Part shown: positions 35,101 through 47,400 of the stretch, one piece after another | How the letters are laid out: every line of letters begins with the position of its first letter | Numbering within the stretch: the stretch's first letter is position 1 | Assembly (NCBI RefSeq): GCF_020360975.1 | Contig: NW_025408667.1 | Span: forward strand, 9,114,001-9,178,000 | Origin: Hirsutella rhossiliensis | Lineage: Eukaryota > Ascomycota > Sordariomycetes > Hypocreales > Ophiocordycipitaceae | Direction of reading: 5' to 3' | Length of the DNA: 64,000 bases | Program-made: the position numbers and the translations under genes | The notes under the pieces: generated by a model | The model's database searches: none | The model's input: the letters and a program-made list of their open reading frames with translations, nothing else | What the model was told of the DNA's origin: nothing

Positions 35101-37105
35101 CTAGACGAAGAAGGAGACTATAGGAAAGCGGTAGAGCTGGAATACGCCTACCTCCCTACGCCTCCTCTTACGGAATAAGAAGAAGATCTAGAAGCAGCTT
35201 TTTTAGTTAGTCTTCCCGTCTCGACCCTAAGGGGGTGGGAAAGCACCTCTCTCGAAGGATTACCAGGCTGCCTTTTTATCCCTGCTTCGAGAAGCAAAGG
35301 AAGGTATAGGGCCCGATACGAAAGAAGACCAGTTTCTCCCCTATTTCGATCGTTTTTCCGACTTCTACCTAACGCCAATAGAAGACGGTTCCCACGGAGC
35401 GTTCACAGCAGGCCGGCTCTTTAAGCCACAGCTATCAGCAAGGAAGGTACATAAAAGAGACCTCCCGGACCCACCAGCAAACCAAAAGCAGCTAGAAAAA
35501 CACCCCTTTAGAGACTAGTTTTTCCAGGCCTAGAAAGACCACCTAGCCTCACACGAAGAGATAGGGTCTTTCGAAGAGGTCCTTAAGGAAAAGGCAAGAG
35601 GAAAACAGGTCCTTGGCTGCAAGTGGGTCTTTATCTATAAGACTAATAAACACGGCTTCCTTTAAAAGTGCAAAGCCCGGCTAGTTGTCTATAGGAATTA
35701 ATAGGAAAAAGGGGATCTACCTACTAGGGCAACCACCCTAGCAGGGATGTCTTTTCGGACCCTTATAGCCATAGCAGCAGAATTCGACCTCGAACTCGAT
35801 CAGATGGATGCAGTTAACGCCTTTATCAACTGCCCACTCGAGGAAGAAGAAGAAGTTATCTATATGCGCCTTCCACTAGGCTTCTAATAGCTAGGAAAGG
35901 TTCTACGGCTTAGGAAAGCTCTATACGGACTACGAAGATCACCCCTTCTTTGGCAACAGCATTTAATAGGTTCCCTCGAAGCCCTAGGCTTCACGAAAGT
36001 CCCTTAGGAACCGTGTATAATGCAGAAGGGCAAAATCACGGTCTTCTTCTACGTCGACGACATTATCTAGGCGTACCCGAAAGAGGAAGAAGTTGCTACT
36101 AGGGAGGCTATACGAGGCCTACAATAAAGGTATAAGATGACTAGGCTAGGGGAGCCAAAGTGGTTCCTAGGGATACGAATCCTTCGGAATAGGTCCTAAC
36201 GGACTATCTAGCTTACCTAGGACGCCTATATCGATAAGGTCGCTTATAAATTCCTCCCTAATTCCCTCGATAAGAAGCTTCCCTCTACGCCTATATTAGA
36301 CGAAGAGCTTTTACCTGATCCGTCCTTTTAAGCCAGGGAGCAAGAGAAACACCAATATCAACAGAAGGTGGGCTCCCTGCTTTTTTCAGCTATTTCTACT
36401 AGACCGGATATCTCTTTTACGGTCTCCCGGCTAGCTAGGCACAACCAGAATCCTAGCCCTAGGCATTAAGAAGCGGCAGATAGAGCAATCCTTTATCTCT
36501 ATTTAACGAGATCATATGGTCTGCGCCTAGGAGGGCAGGAAAGGAAGAAATTAGCTACCGAAATCTTCCTCTATTCGAGCGATTCGTCCTTTGCGGACAA
36601 TTCCTTAGATAGAAAGAGCTCATAGGGGTATATTATGTCCCTTTTTAGAGGAACCATTGCTTAGAGAGCTTCGAAGCAGGCTACCGTTACGACTTCTAGT
36701 ACGGAGGCAGAGCTACTAGCTCTTTTAGAAGCGTTAAAAGAAGCGATTTTCCTTAGCCGGCTATTAATATCTCTACGACTGCAAATTCCGACCCTATTAG
36801 CTATAGAATGCGATAACACGCAGACTATACGAATTCTTACGGAAAATAGTAAGCTGTCGACCCGGCTACGGCATATCGATATCCACTAGCATTAGTTACG
36901 CTAAGAGGTCCAAAGGGGACTTATTTCCGTCCGTTAGGTTCCAACGGCATCAATAAAAGCCGACGGTCTTACGAAGCCCCTGCCGAAGCAGAAGCTAGCT
37001 GTCTTTTTACAGCAAATAGGGCTAGAAGACGTTCGAGAGAAGCTGTCCTTAGAGGCCCGCCTTGAGAGTCTACGAGAGGAGCTAATAGCACGTACGAGAA
37101 GGTGA
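32146..37105 (+). pseudogene. Cop-1c Gag-Pol polyprotein, nearly complete but with stops and two frameshifts
   Basis: The ATG at 32146 and TGA at 37103-37105 span about 1650 codons. Gag runs to about 33270, with an Ala/Pro-rich linker at 32880-33060 and a CLACKKPHRLEDC-like knuckle near 33235. GAG-pre-integrase HARLGHPG is at 33997, and CEYC at 34087. Integrase has FFTDAF (about 34228), an Asp-to-Asn change at SNRELF, and AQNGGAERSG (about 34450). RT spans about 35610-36120 with an intact YVDD at 36050-36061. RNase H has SSTEAELLAL (about 36700). Two single-base deletions near 35230-35250, seen against Cop-1d, move the frame. TAG stops replace Trp/Gln throughout. Confidence 0.88.
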
Positions 37106-37378
37106 CGTCTGCAGCCGAAGAAAAGGAAGAGGTTTTTCCCTTTAGAGGGCCCCCTATTTTAATTAGGTTTTTCCCTTCTAAGAAGGCCCCCTTTCTTATA
37201 GGACTTTCCCCTCTTTAGGCCCCTTTTCCTTAAGTAGGTCTAAAAGAGCCTAGGGACCCGAAAGGGCCCCTACTTTCCTCGAGTAAAGGGAGAAGTGCAG
37301 AGCTAAGAACCTCCTCTATACGCTCACCAGCCCGAAGCCGTATTAGCTATGCCCTTACTATAAGGGCAGGCCATAGCT

Positions 37379-37387
37379 AAGGGGGTG
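37379..37387 (+). other. Polypurine tract of Cop-1c
   Basis: aagggggtg lies just upstream of the 3' LTR start TGTCGCG. The same junction, RIPed, is found in the TRIM element at 59797-59810. Confidence 0.75.
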
Positions 37388-37873
37388 TGTCGCGAAGCGT
37401 GGCCTGATTTCGCAGTTCTCGGAGATATCCCTTAGCAAGAGGGACCAAGGAAGCTAAAAAACACCCGGTGTAGAAGAAGGAAGAAGGAGCTGAAAAGAGG
37501 TGCAGAAAGGAGGGTAGGGGCATGAGGGGAAGCAGAAGTGGCGATGGCTTCCTATGGAGGTGGCGAGAGATAAGACGGATGTGCCGGCAACGGCTGGAAA
37601 AGAGGGGAAAAACCGGCAAAAAGCTCGGTAGTCGAAAAGACATTAGTGGCTTCTTTAAGCAGGATCTTCTTTGTTAATTGAGATGCTAGAAGGGTATAAA
37701 GAGGGGCGTTGGATAGAGGAAAGAAGGACAATTAAGGCAATACAATAATCACTCCCCTGCCGCAATTGCTGCTCCCGCAAGAATCAAATCTCTCTGCCCT
37801 GCCTGTCCGACCTCTTACTTCCAATTTCACCTTCGTGCATTTTTATGCACTTCTCGCATCTCTCTTCGCGAGA
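37388..37873 (+). repeat. 3' LTR of Cop-1c
   Basis: It is 486 bp, ending cttcgcgaga and followed by the TSD copy atttc. Sequence between the pol stop and the LTR (37106-37378) is non-coding, with conserved purine/pyrimidine blocks shared by all Cop-1 copies. Confidence 0.93.
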
Positions 37874-39340
37874 ATTTCTACTAGACCAGCTATCTTTTTT
37901 ATAGTCTCCTAGCTTACTAAGTATAACTAGAATCCTAGCCCTAAGCACTAAGAAGTAATAGACTAAGTAATCCTTTATCTTTATTTAATAAGATTATATA
38001 GTCTATACTTAAGAGGGTAGGGAAGGAAATTAGCTACTAAAATCTTCTTTTATTTTAGCGATTCGTCCTTTATAAATAATTCCTTAAATAGAAAGATCTA
38101 ATAAGGGTATATTATATCCTTTTTTAAAGGAACTATTACTTAGAGAGCTTTAAAGTAAGCTACCGTTACTACTTTAAGTATAAAGGTAGAGCTACTAGCT
38201 CTTTTAAAAGCGTTAATAAAAGCGACTTTCCTTAGCTAGCTATTAATATCTTTATAACTATAAATTCTAACCCTATTAGCTATAAAATATAATAATATAT
38301 AGACTATATAAATTATAATAGAAAACGTAAAGCTATTAACCTAGCTATAGTATATTAATATCTATTAGTATTAGTTATACTAAGAGGTTTAAATAGGACT
38401 TATTTATATTTATTAGGTTTTAATAGTATTAATAAAGGCCGACGGTCTTATAAAGCCCTTATTAAAGTAGAAGCTAGCTGTCTTTTTATAGTAAATTAGG
38501 CTAGAAGACGTTTAAGAGAAGCTATCCTTAAAAGCCTACCTTAAGAGTTTATAAGAAGAGCTAATAATATATAAGAGGAAGGAGATATTTATAGCTAAAG
38601 AGAGGAGTTAGGACCTATTTTAAAGGAGGGCCCTAGCTTAATTAAGACTTATTCTTTTTAAAGGCCCCCTTTTTAGGGACTTATCCTTAGAGAAGCCCCC
38701 CTTTTTTATATAACTTAATTTCCTCCTTAGGCCCCTTTTTCCTAAAAGTAAGTTTAAAAGATCCTAAGGCTAAAACCTAGATTTCTTAAGTAAGGGATAA
38801 GTATAGACTAAGACCTCCTCTATATACTTACTAGCCTAAGAATTTAGCTTTACCCTTTCTATAAAGGCAAGCTATAGCTAAAGGGGTATATCGCGAAGCG
38901 TAGCTTAATTTTATAGTTCTTAGAGATATTCCTTAGTATAAGGGACCTAGGAAGCTAAAAACACCTAGTATAAAAAAAGGAAAAAGGAGCTAAAAAGAGG
39001 TATAGAAAGGAGGGTAAGGGTATAAAGGAAAGTAAAAGTAGCGATAGCTTCCTATAAAAGTAGTAAGAGATAAGATAGATATACTAGCAACGGCTAGAAA
39101 AAAGGGGAAAAACTAATAAAAAGCTCGGTAGTTAAAAGGATATTAGTAGCTTCTTTAAGTAAGATCTTCTTTATTAATTAAGATACTAAATAAGTATAAA
39201 GAAAGGCATTAAATAAAGGAAAGAAAGAGAATTAAGGTAATAGAATAATTACTCCCTTACTATAATTACTACCTTAGTAAGAATTAAATATCTCTGCCCT
39301 ACCTATCTAACCCCTTACTATTACTTTTACCTTTATATAC
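37874..39340 (+). mobile_element. Cop-1b, 3' part with truncated 3' LTR
   Basis: It continues the old copy after the Cop-1c insertion. RNase H runs to about 38590, then non-coding sequence, then a 3' LTR from 38889. The LTR stops near 39340, about 40 bases short of its end, so no TSD can be read. That junction is a deletion or a later insertion. Confidence 0.85.
38889..39340 (+). repeat. 3' LTR of Cop-1b, truncated
   Basis: It starts tatcgcgaagcg and matches 26300 onward. It ends abruptly after ctttatata. Confidence 0.85.
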
Positions 39341-40075
39341 CTAAGCTTTATTATATAAGTAAGGCGTAAGGTTTAATATAACTTAAAGAAGATTAAAGTA
39401 ATATAGACTTAATAAGTACCTTAAAATATAAGAGGAGTCTAAAACTTTCTTAGCCTTATAAACTATTACTAGGCCTTTATACTACTTTATATAAATATAC
39501 GGAACGGTGTTTTCCTATTATAAATAAAGTAGCTATAATATACTCTCCCGATTATATAAGCTAATAGGTAGTATATTAATTATAGATAAAATCCTATTAT
39601 ATAAAGTAAGAATCGCTTATTATATTATATATTATTATATATTAAATAGGTTACCGGTTATCGTATAATCGCGAAATAAAGGAATAGAGCTAGCTTAGAA
39701 TACTAGCTAAGACCTCTTAAGAATACTAGCACGACTAACTTTCTTTAAATATAAATATTAATAGAACTAAGATACCTTTAGATATACTTAAGGTATTACG
39801 GAATTCCTTAGTCTTAGGGCTATATAGCAGCCTAAATCTAGTCTTAAAAGGTTCTTTTATTTAGCTATAATTATCTATATAAGATAGTATATCCGCTAGT
39901 AGATAAAGATAGAATTATTAACTTTAACACCTCTTTTATATACTAATATACTACTAATAAAATCTATTATAAATCCTACCTTATACTACTCCTTCCCCTT
40001 TATTATATAGTCTTATATAATTCCTTAATTTCCTAAAATTCCGCTTTTACTTATATACCTTAAAAAGAACTTATA
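39341..40075 (+). repeat. Cop-2-type LTR in plus orientation
   Basis: From about 39490 to 40075 it aligns with the reverse complement of 19145-19720. The alignment includes the segment around agatagaattattaac and the tail cttaatttcctaaaa. At the right end a primer-binding-like aacttatactagtagg appears, but the sequence beyond belongs to a LINE, so this is a solo or truncated LTR. 39341-39489 has no recognised content. Confidence 0.6.
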
Positions 40076-42640
40076 CTAGTAGGCCCTCCTTACCTTACGG
40101 ACGGTTTATATTTAAGTTATAAACGCTTTATATAGGTCTTCTTAGTTTACCTTACTCCTTTCCTACCTATACTTCCTCCTTACCTTCTTAGCCTCCCTTA
40201 TTGCCCTTCTTACCTTTAGGGTAAACTATATATTACCCTTAAGTAATACTTACCCTTAGTATAGAACTATAGCTATTATAATTTATATTAAAGTAGTAAA
40301 GATATAGTTTAGGTCTTAGTTAATATCCTTAAGCGTTTAAAGCGTTAGCTAGTATAGTCCTAGCTAGGATATAGTCTTTACTTTAACTAGCTTTACTTTT
40401 ACTTCTTTTTACCTTAAGGCTAGTTTAGGCGCCTAAGCTTAAGTATTAACCTATAATATAATAGTTTAAGGGATATAGTTTAACTTAGTAAAGTTTAGGT
40501 CGGGCCTAGTATATTATATCTTAGTCTTTAGTATTACTTAAGCTAGGTCGATAGTATTATCCCTTTAGCTATAAAAAAATCTTATATACTCCTATCTTAA
40601 GGTAGCGAGTTTAAGTTATAGTCTTATTACCTCTTATATAAGTTATATTATACTATCTAAGGTTCTATTATATCTATCTTAAAGTAAGTAATAGATATTA
40701 AAGTCCCTTACTATTATTATAAGGTACTTTAGTTTAATTATGCTTAGGTTATATAACGCTCTAGCCCTTATAGCCCTTAGTAGTAAGTAAATCGCTTATA
40801 GTTTAATACTATCCTTAAAAATTACCTTACTTTAATTTAGTTTAAACTAAAGCGACTAAGTCCCTAGCCTAAGCCTTTTATATATATATAGCGTATACCT
40901 TCCCTCCTTATAAACTAAGCTATAAAGCGCTATTTTAAGAAAGAGAGGGAGCCGCCTCTTAGTATAGCTTTTACTTCTTATAATACTATTAAGTTAAAGC
41001 TAGCTTAGTAGTAAAGCGCTAATTAAGCTAGCTTATATTTCTTTTATATATTTTAAAATAGTACTTTTAGTTATATATAAGTAAGGTTAAGGTAAAAGGG
41101 GTCGTTTATATAAGGAGGGAGGCGCTTTATTTCCTAGTACTTCTTTATTTACTATACCTATAAATACCGTTTATACTTAGTTTAGCCTCCTTAGCCTTAC
41201 TAGCCGGCGGGTATCTTAAGCTTAACCTCTTATCTTAGCGCGGTTTACTTAGTCCTTACTTCTAGACTACGGTCGATAAAAGAACGCCCTAGGTTTTAAT
41301 AGTAGGTAGCACCTATTACTTAGCGTACGTTTAGGTATTCGCGAACTATTAAGGTTATTATAGGTAGTTTTCCCTTACTTTTTCTTAGGCTTTATTTACT
41401 ATAAGGTAAGTCTAAGTCTATAATAAGTAGTCCCTTTAATATAAAATATAGTTATAAGGGATTTTACCTTTCTTAGCCTTATATTTATCCTTACCTTTAT
41501 TATATACTATACTCTAATATTAGTTATAAAGTTATATTAATATATACCTTTTAGTAATATAGCTATACTTATAGTAATTATAGTACCTTTATAGTTAAAC
41601 TTATTATAAGGTTTATATTAAAAGATTTATACTTTAAGGACTAAGCTTAAGTTATAAAGCTTATTAGCCTCTTTTAAGCTACTAACCTTAATAAGTATAA
41701 TTATCGCTATTAATATCTTAGATTAAGGGTATAGCGCTTAAGCTTAAAGGATCTTAACTTTATTTACCTTTATAATCTTATAACGTAATCGCTCCTTATT
41801 TACTATCGCTACCCTTAAAAGGATATTCTTAGCGACTATTATATACGCACGGTAGGTAATTATAGCCTCTAGTTTAAATATAGCCTTAACCTAGCCTTAG
41901 TCCCTTTAATAAGCTCTTACTAAGGTATTAAATATAACCGCGATATCTTTACTTTAAAGGCGCCTTACTACCATAGCGCTTATAGCTTTTAAGGCTATAT
42001 TTACCGCCTTTACTATATCTTTTAGTTCGTAGCTTAGGATTTCGGGCGGTGCCTAAGTAGGGACTATAATAATCTCGCGTTTATAGCGCGGTAGGATATA
42101 TTTTACTATAGCTTTATATTAGGTCGGTCCCTTAATCTTAGCTATAACCGCGGCCTAGGTTTACTTAGGGCCCCTTAGGCCTAAGGCGATACTTAAATAG
42201 AGTTCTTCCTTAACTACCTCCTTAATTACTTCCTAGATTATTATCTTAAAGCTCTTATCCGCGTAGAGCACCGCTAATAATATACTACTAGCGCGGCTCT
42301 TTACCTTAGAAAGCTATTTAACTACTACCTATACCTTACTAAACTATACGCTTAAGATAAAGCCCGCGAGTTTATTATATACTACTTTTTCTATAAGGTC
42401 GCTTAGTACCTAAGCTAGTATTATATTACTACTTTAAGTTTATTAACTTACCTTTTTAAGGTATATAAATTTAAGTAGCGTCTTTTTATACTATATACTT
42501 TAATTAAGCTTAGTATATTAAGGGCCGCTATTATATTTACCTACCTCTTTGCCTTAGTATAGTATTATTACTAAGGGTAATTAATACTACTAAATTAATT
42601 CCTAGTATTAGTTAGTATTTTAGTTGCGATATATACCCGC
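40076..42640 (-). pseudogene. LINE (Tad1-like) fragment: ORF1 end and endonuclease, RT missing
   Basis: Minus-strand reading gives an ORF1-like part (about 42600-41450). It ends in a CCHC knuckle at 41586-41543 in which the cysteine codons have become Tyr (Y-x2-Y-x4-Y spacing). An apurinic endonuclease domain follows. Its start LKVLFWNIQKKY-like block is at about 41080-41030 with a QE motif after it, and the GDFN catalytic motif reads RDFNIYY at 40720-40681. The protein runs to about 40080 and stops where the Cop-2-type LTR begins, so no RT is left. The domain order is typical of fungal Tad-clade non-LTR elements. Family assignment below LINE level is inference. Confidence 0.7.
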
Positions 42641-42830
42641 TATAAGTATATATTAGTTTTATAAGAAGTTTTTCTTTTAGTTAAGAGGATATTAATAGCT
42701 TCTTTAAATAAGATCTTCTTTTCCTTATATATATATATATAACCCTCTTAGCTTCTTAGTATTATAACTTAAAACTACTTACCTTAACTATTTAATCTTT
42801 ACTTCTCCTTTTCTTTTACTTACTTTACTT
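42641..42830. repeat. AT-rich spacer with a short Cop-1 LTR fragment and a TA microsatellite
   Basis: 42670-42720 resembles the middle of the Cop-1 LTR (the segment around ggcttctttaagcaggatcttcttt). It is followed by an (AT)n run at about 42725-42742. Nothing else is recognised here. Confidence 0.45.
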
Positions 42831-43811
42831 TTTCTTAAGATATAGCGGCGAACCTAATTAGTATTCTAGGCCTAGATATAGACCTCCCTAAGAATACTAC
42901 TATTTTATTTAGTATACTACTATTTAAGAGTAAGAGCTTTATTTTACCTACTTACTATAGTAAAGTTAAAGTAAAAGGTAGTAAAAGGCGCTTTTATATT
43001 AAAGATAAGGAATAGTTTATAAACTAAGACTAATAAGATATTTATAGGTAGAAGTAACCGCCTTAGTATATTTATAAAGGTCGTTAGTACTTAATACTAA
43101 TAAGCCTTATTATATAGTAGGATATTACCTTTAAAGATTCTAAGATAATATATAAGGGCGTTAAAAATATAAAGGGATTTACTAGGAATAAAGCCTACTA
43201 AGAAGAGTATATTATTAATATATATAACTTTCTTTATAGGGCTATTAATAAATAATAAGCTATAAGCTTTAGCCTTAGCGCGATAATTAAGATCTTAATA
43301 AAAGGTATTAAGAATATAATATACCTTTTACCTTACTTATTATTAGTTTATACTAACTATTAAGAGGAACCTATTAAAGATATAAAAGATAGATATATAA
43401 AGTGCTATAAGTACCTAAATAATAAGGAGTATTTAATTTAGTTTACTGCTCCTACCTTTACCCTTAGTCGCTTTATATATAAATAAAGGTATATAACTAA
43501 AGTTATTAACTTTTTAATAGGACTAAATAAAAAGGGACTTTACTAAGGAGCGTTCTTTAAAGACTATAGGGAAGGAAACTTAGTCGTTTTTAATATTTAA
43601 AAAGAAGGACGGTATACTAAACTCTATATATTCTTATAAGTATAATAATAGTTTCTTTATATCTTTTAAGTTCCTTATAACTTTACGTATATATTAGTTT
43701 CTTATACCGCTTAGTAAGAAAGGTAAGAATATAGCTACTTAGCCCTAATAATAATTTAATACTAGGTTAAAAGTATAGTTAAGCTATACCTTAAGATAAT
43801 TAAGTAGTAAT
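42831..43811 (+). other. Unidentified RIPed coding-like segment, left half
   Basis: One plus-strand frame reads for about 300 codons with stops only as TAG/TAA. It contains Lys/Tyr/Ile-rich helices and a segment like NFLIGLNKKGLYQGAFFKDYR. It looks like a RIPed ORF because stops are sparse compared with the other frames. I cannot match it to a transposase, Gag or integrase. It is interrupted at 43811 by Cop-1d and continues at 50139. Confidence 0.35.
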
Positions 43812-44297
43812 TATCGCGAAGCGTAGCTTGATTTCGTAGTTCTCGGAGATATCCCTTAGTAAGAGGGACTAAGGAAGCTAAAAAACACCCGGTATAGAAG
43901 AAGGAAGAAGGAGCTAAAAAGAGGTATAGAAAGGAGGGTAGGGGCATAAGGGGAAGCAAAAGTAGCGATAGCTTCCTATAGAGGTAGCGAGAAATAAGAC
44001 GGATATACCGGCAACGGCTAGAAAGGAGGGGAAAAACCGGCAAAAAGCTCGGTAGTTAAAAGGACATTAGTAGCTTCTTTAAGTAGGATCTTCTTTATTA
44101 ATTAAGATACTAGAAGGGTATAAAGAGGGGCGTTAGATAGAGGAAAGAAGGATAATTAAGGCAATATAATAATTACTCCCCTACCTTTATTGCTGCTTCT
44201 ATAAGAATTATATCTCTCTGCCCTGCCTATCCGACCCCTTACTCCTAATTTTACCTTCGTGCATTTTTATATACTTCTCGTATCTCTCTACGCGAGA
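43812..44297 (+). repeat. 5' LTR of Cop-1d
   Basis: It starts tatcgcgaag and ends tctacgcgaga. The primer-binding site gttataagcc follows at 44298. Confidence 0.92.
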
Positions 44298-44433
44298 GTT
44301 ATAAGCCTAGGAGGAATAGAATTCCTATACCTTCCGGCTACTATAAAAGGCACCTTCTTATATCCTTTTACCCCTCTTACTAGAAAAGCCGATTTTTAAC
44401 CGACTTTTCTACCCCCCCTCTTCTTTTATAACG

Positions 44434-47400
44434 ATAACGAAAATCGACTCCTCTACCGTCCCGACGGTCTATAGGACGATTCTTATAGAGCCCTAAGATT
44501 AGGATAAGTAGGTAAAGGAGCTACGGGCTCGTATAGATAGAACTATCTATAATTTAGTCTTCTCTAATAAGCAGGACCCTCTTAAGCCCCCTCTTTATCC
44601 TAGGGCAACGGATTTTATAGAGGGAGCTACCCTCTTCTCCGAGCTAACCTCTATATAATAGAGAGCTTTTTCTGCTGCCTTAGGCGACTATAAGAGTCAC
44701 CGAAAGGAATACCTTTACGAGATAAAGCTACTAACGGCTGCTCGTACGGCGATAATAGAATCCGTTAGTGCCGTAAAGCTAATCTCTCTTTAAGAGGAAG
44801 AGACTCCTAGGCAGTGGCTTTTAAAGCTCGAGACCTCGATAGCTCCCTCGAGAGGTTATATAACTAACCGTATTAGGAAGACCTATACGGCCTACCTAGG
44901 AGCCTTTTCTACTAAGAACCTACTAGCTTCTTCGTGGCTAGCTAAGTAAGAAGAAATCCTCGAGGAAGCTAACTAATACTTCCTTATAGAAGCTCTTTCC
45001 GGCTAGTAGCTACGGGATATATCTCTGCTAATAAAGCCTATTAGTAACGGTTACTCGACTATCTTTCGAGAGGCTAGCTAGGAACTAGACGAAGAAGCTA
45101 CTAGAGTATAATAGTAAGCAGTCTTATTCCTTCGAGGCCAGTACTCGACCTAGACGGTTCGACCTATAGCCCCTATTGCTATGGCTCCCGCTGCTGCTGC
45201 TGCGGCTGTTGCTCCTTCGGCTCCTCCTCCCTCGAGAGCCTCAACGCCGTCGTTAACTGCAGCTGCGGCCCCGGCCCCGGCTACGTATCTTGCTCCGGGA
45301 CCGGCCCCGGTCCCGTTAGTTAGACCGGCCAGACTAGTCCCCTAATAGACCTTTTAGTCCGTTAGTCGAAAAATCAGGGAACTAGTCGAAATCGAACCTC
45401 GTTAAAATTAGCAATAAGGGGTAAAAAGGGGGGGTTTTTAAGCAGATCTTCTAGACCGGGACAAGGATTCCTCGAAGAAACGTATAAGGAGGAATCGACC
45501 TACCTACTAAGTATATAAAAGGCCCTATCGGCTAAAAGACTGCTAGCAGGTCTTCGAGGAAAACCGACCTAAACGAATTAACCCTTTAAAGAGGCTATAA
45601 GAAATAGTATAATAGTCTCTTAAGGAGGACCCCTCGTTATAGAAGAAGATAGACGAGATTCGGGTTACTAAGAAATAGCAACTAACGCCGCTACCGTAAA
45701 TTCAAGGAAAAATCGTTAGTATAGCAAATCCAGCCTTCGTCTTCCCTACGGATTAATAAGGCTAAGACTAACCGTTAGAGCCCTCCGATTATCCCCTACG
45801 AAAATCAGCTATCCTTAACTCTAGTACTTCCCTCGATATATATAATATACTCTTACGATTCCGGTCCTTTAAGAAGGCACGAAAGGAATATCTTATTGCC
45901 GGGGAATTAACTATATAGATAGAAGGATATAGAAGGGTGAATTTTACGATAAAATTACCTAATAGATCTATATAAATTCTTCGACGAAAAAGGGTAGCTT
46001 TTTGCCCTCGATTTTTAACGAGCTTGATTTCCTTCCGCCTTCTTCGAAAGGAAGGAATCTTCTAAGATACGACGTCTAAGCCTACGAGGCTAGTCTAGAA
46101 GAATTAGACTATTAGGCTTATCGAGGAAAAATTCAGTTAATTTATTCTCGAATTCCGACCTATCCTTAGGAAGGAACTACTTAAGAAGTTAGCTTTCCCT
46201 GCTAGGAGGGTAGGATCTAAGGACCCTCTTCTAGCAGCCTAAGGAGACGGTCTTCTTTAGCACGCACGACTTAGTTACCCGGGCCCCCTAGCTTTATATA
46301 AGCTAGGTCAATAATAAGGCGTACGAATAAGGGGCCTAAAGACCGTCGAATGCGAATACTACGGCTAAGGAAAGACTAGGAGACGAATTTCTAGACGAAC
46401 GCCTTTACGGCCGGACTAGCCGTGTAAGGAAATTTAGGTCGATTAGACCGACGTCTCGAGGGATTAGGAAAGCTTCGTTAGGGTAATGTTTTTTATAGAC
46501 GCTTTTTTAGGGATGGTTTTCCCCTATTTCTTACGGACCTACCTAAGCAAGTATAACTAGTCTGCCCTCTAGGACTTCGTTAACTAGATAAAATCCTACT
46601 TTAGCTACGAGGTAAAGAAGATACGGTGAAACGGAGAGCTATTTACGAAGGATATCTTAAATTAGCTACGAAAAAGGGGCATTTTACCCCTCCCGTTAGC
46701 ACCGAATACCTAGGCCTAGAACGGAGGGGTAGAAAGATCAGGGGGTGCTATAATAAAAAGGGCCCGTATAATAAGACTTGCTATAAGGCTTCTATACGAC
46801 CTTTAGAGGGAAGTCGTTAAGACCGCCTATTACCTTTAGAACCGGACCCTAAGGGACCCTAGGGGACTAAGAGACTATAGGGACCTAGAGACCCTTTTTA
46901 AGACCTAAGGAATAGACTAGAAATCCCTACTTAAGCTCTTTACGAAGAAGAGGGCCTCGCTAGCCTACCTTTATGCCTACGGCTATAAGGCATACGTAAT
47001 AACTACCGATATATAGCTAAAAAGGAAGAAGAAAAGAAAGCTTAATCCTAGAGCCTTTATTAGTTACCTCGTTAGGTATAATTCTACGAATATCTTCCGG
47101 ATCTAGATTCCTCTTTTATAGAAGGTTATTTCGACTAGGGATATAATTTTCGACGAATCTAGCTTCTTCGACGGAAAGAGGGATTAATAGCCCCTCTTAC
47201 TCTCTTAACGTTAGCTAATTTAGAAGATCTAAATTCCCCCTTCCTAATAGTCTTAAGAAGAGGCCCTAGACGAGGAAATAGAAGAAGAAACCGACGTCGA
47301 AGTAGTCGAGGATAACGCCGACTTCGAAGAAGAAGAAGAGGAAGCTGCTAGATTAGATAATCTAGACGAAGAAGGAGACTATAGGAAAGCGGTAGAGCTA

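Larger units (their letters stand above)
31536..37873 (+). mobile_element. Cop-1c, youngest full-length Cop-1 element
   Basis: It is 6338 bp, with LTRs at 31536-32013 and 37388-37873 and a perfect TSD atttc (31531-31535 and 37874-37878). It retains many CA and TG dinucleotides, so it carries the lowest RIP load of the Cop-1 copies. It inserted into Cop-1b, a copy of its own family. It has a primer-binding site at 32014-32024 and a polypurine tract aaggggg at 37379-37385. Confidence 0.95.

Noticed and set aside
37377..37643. Minus-strand ORF of 88 codons repeated in LTRs (also near 43762-44043, 49691-49903, 31638-31871)
   Set aside because: The similarity is explained by the shared Cop-1 LTR sequence. 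Frames differ in length and are cut differently in each copy, so there is no sign of an independent gene.
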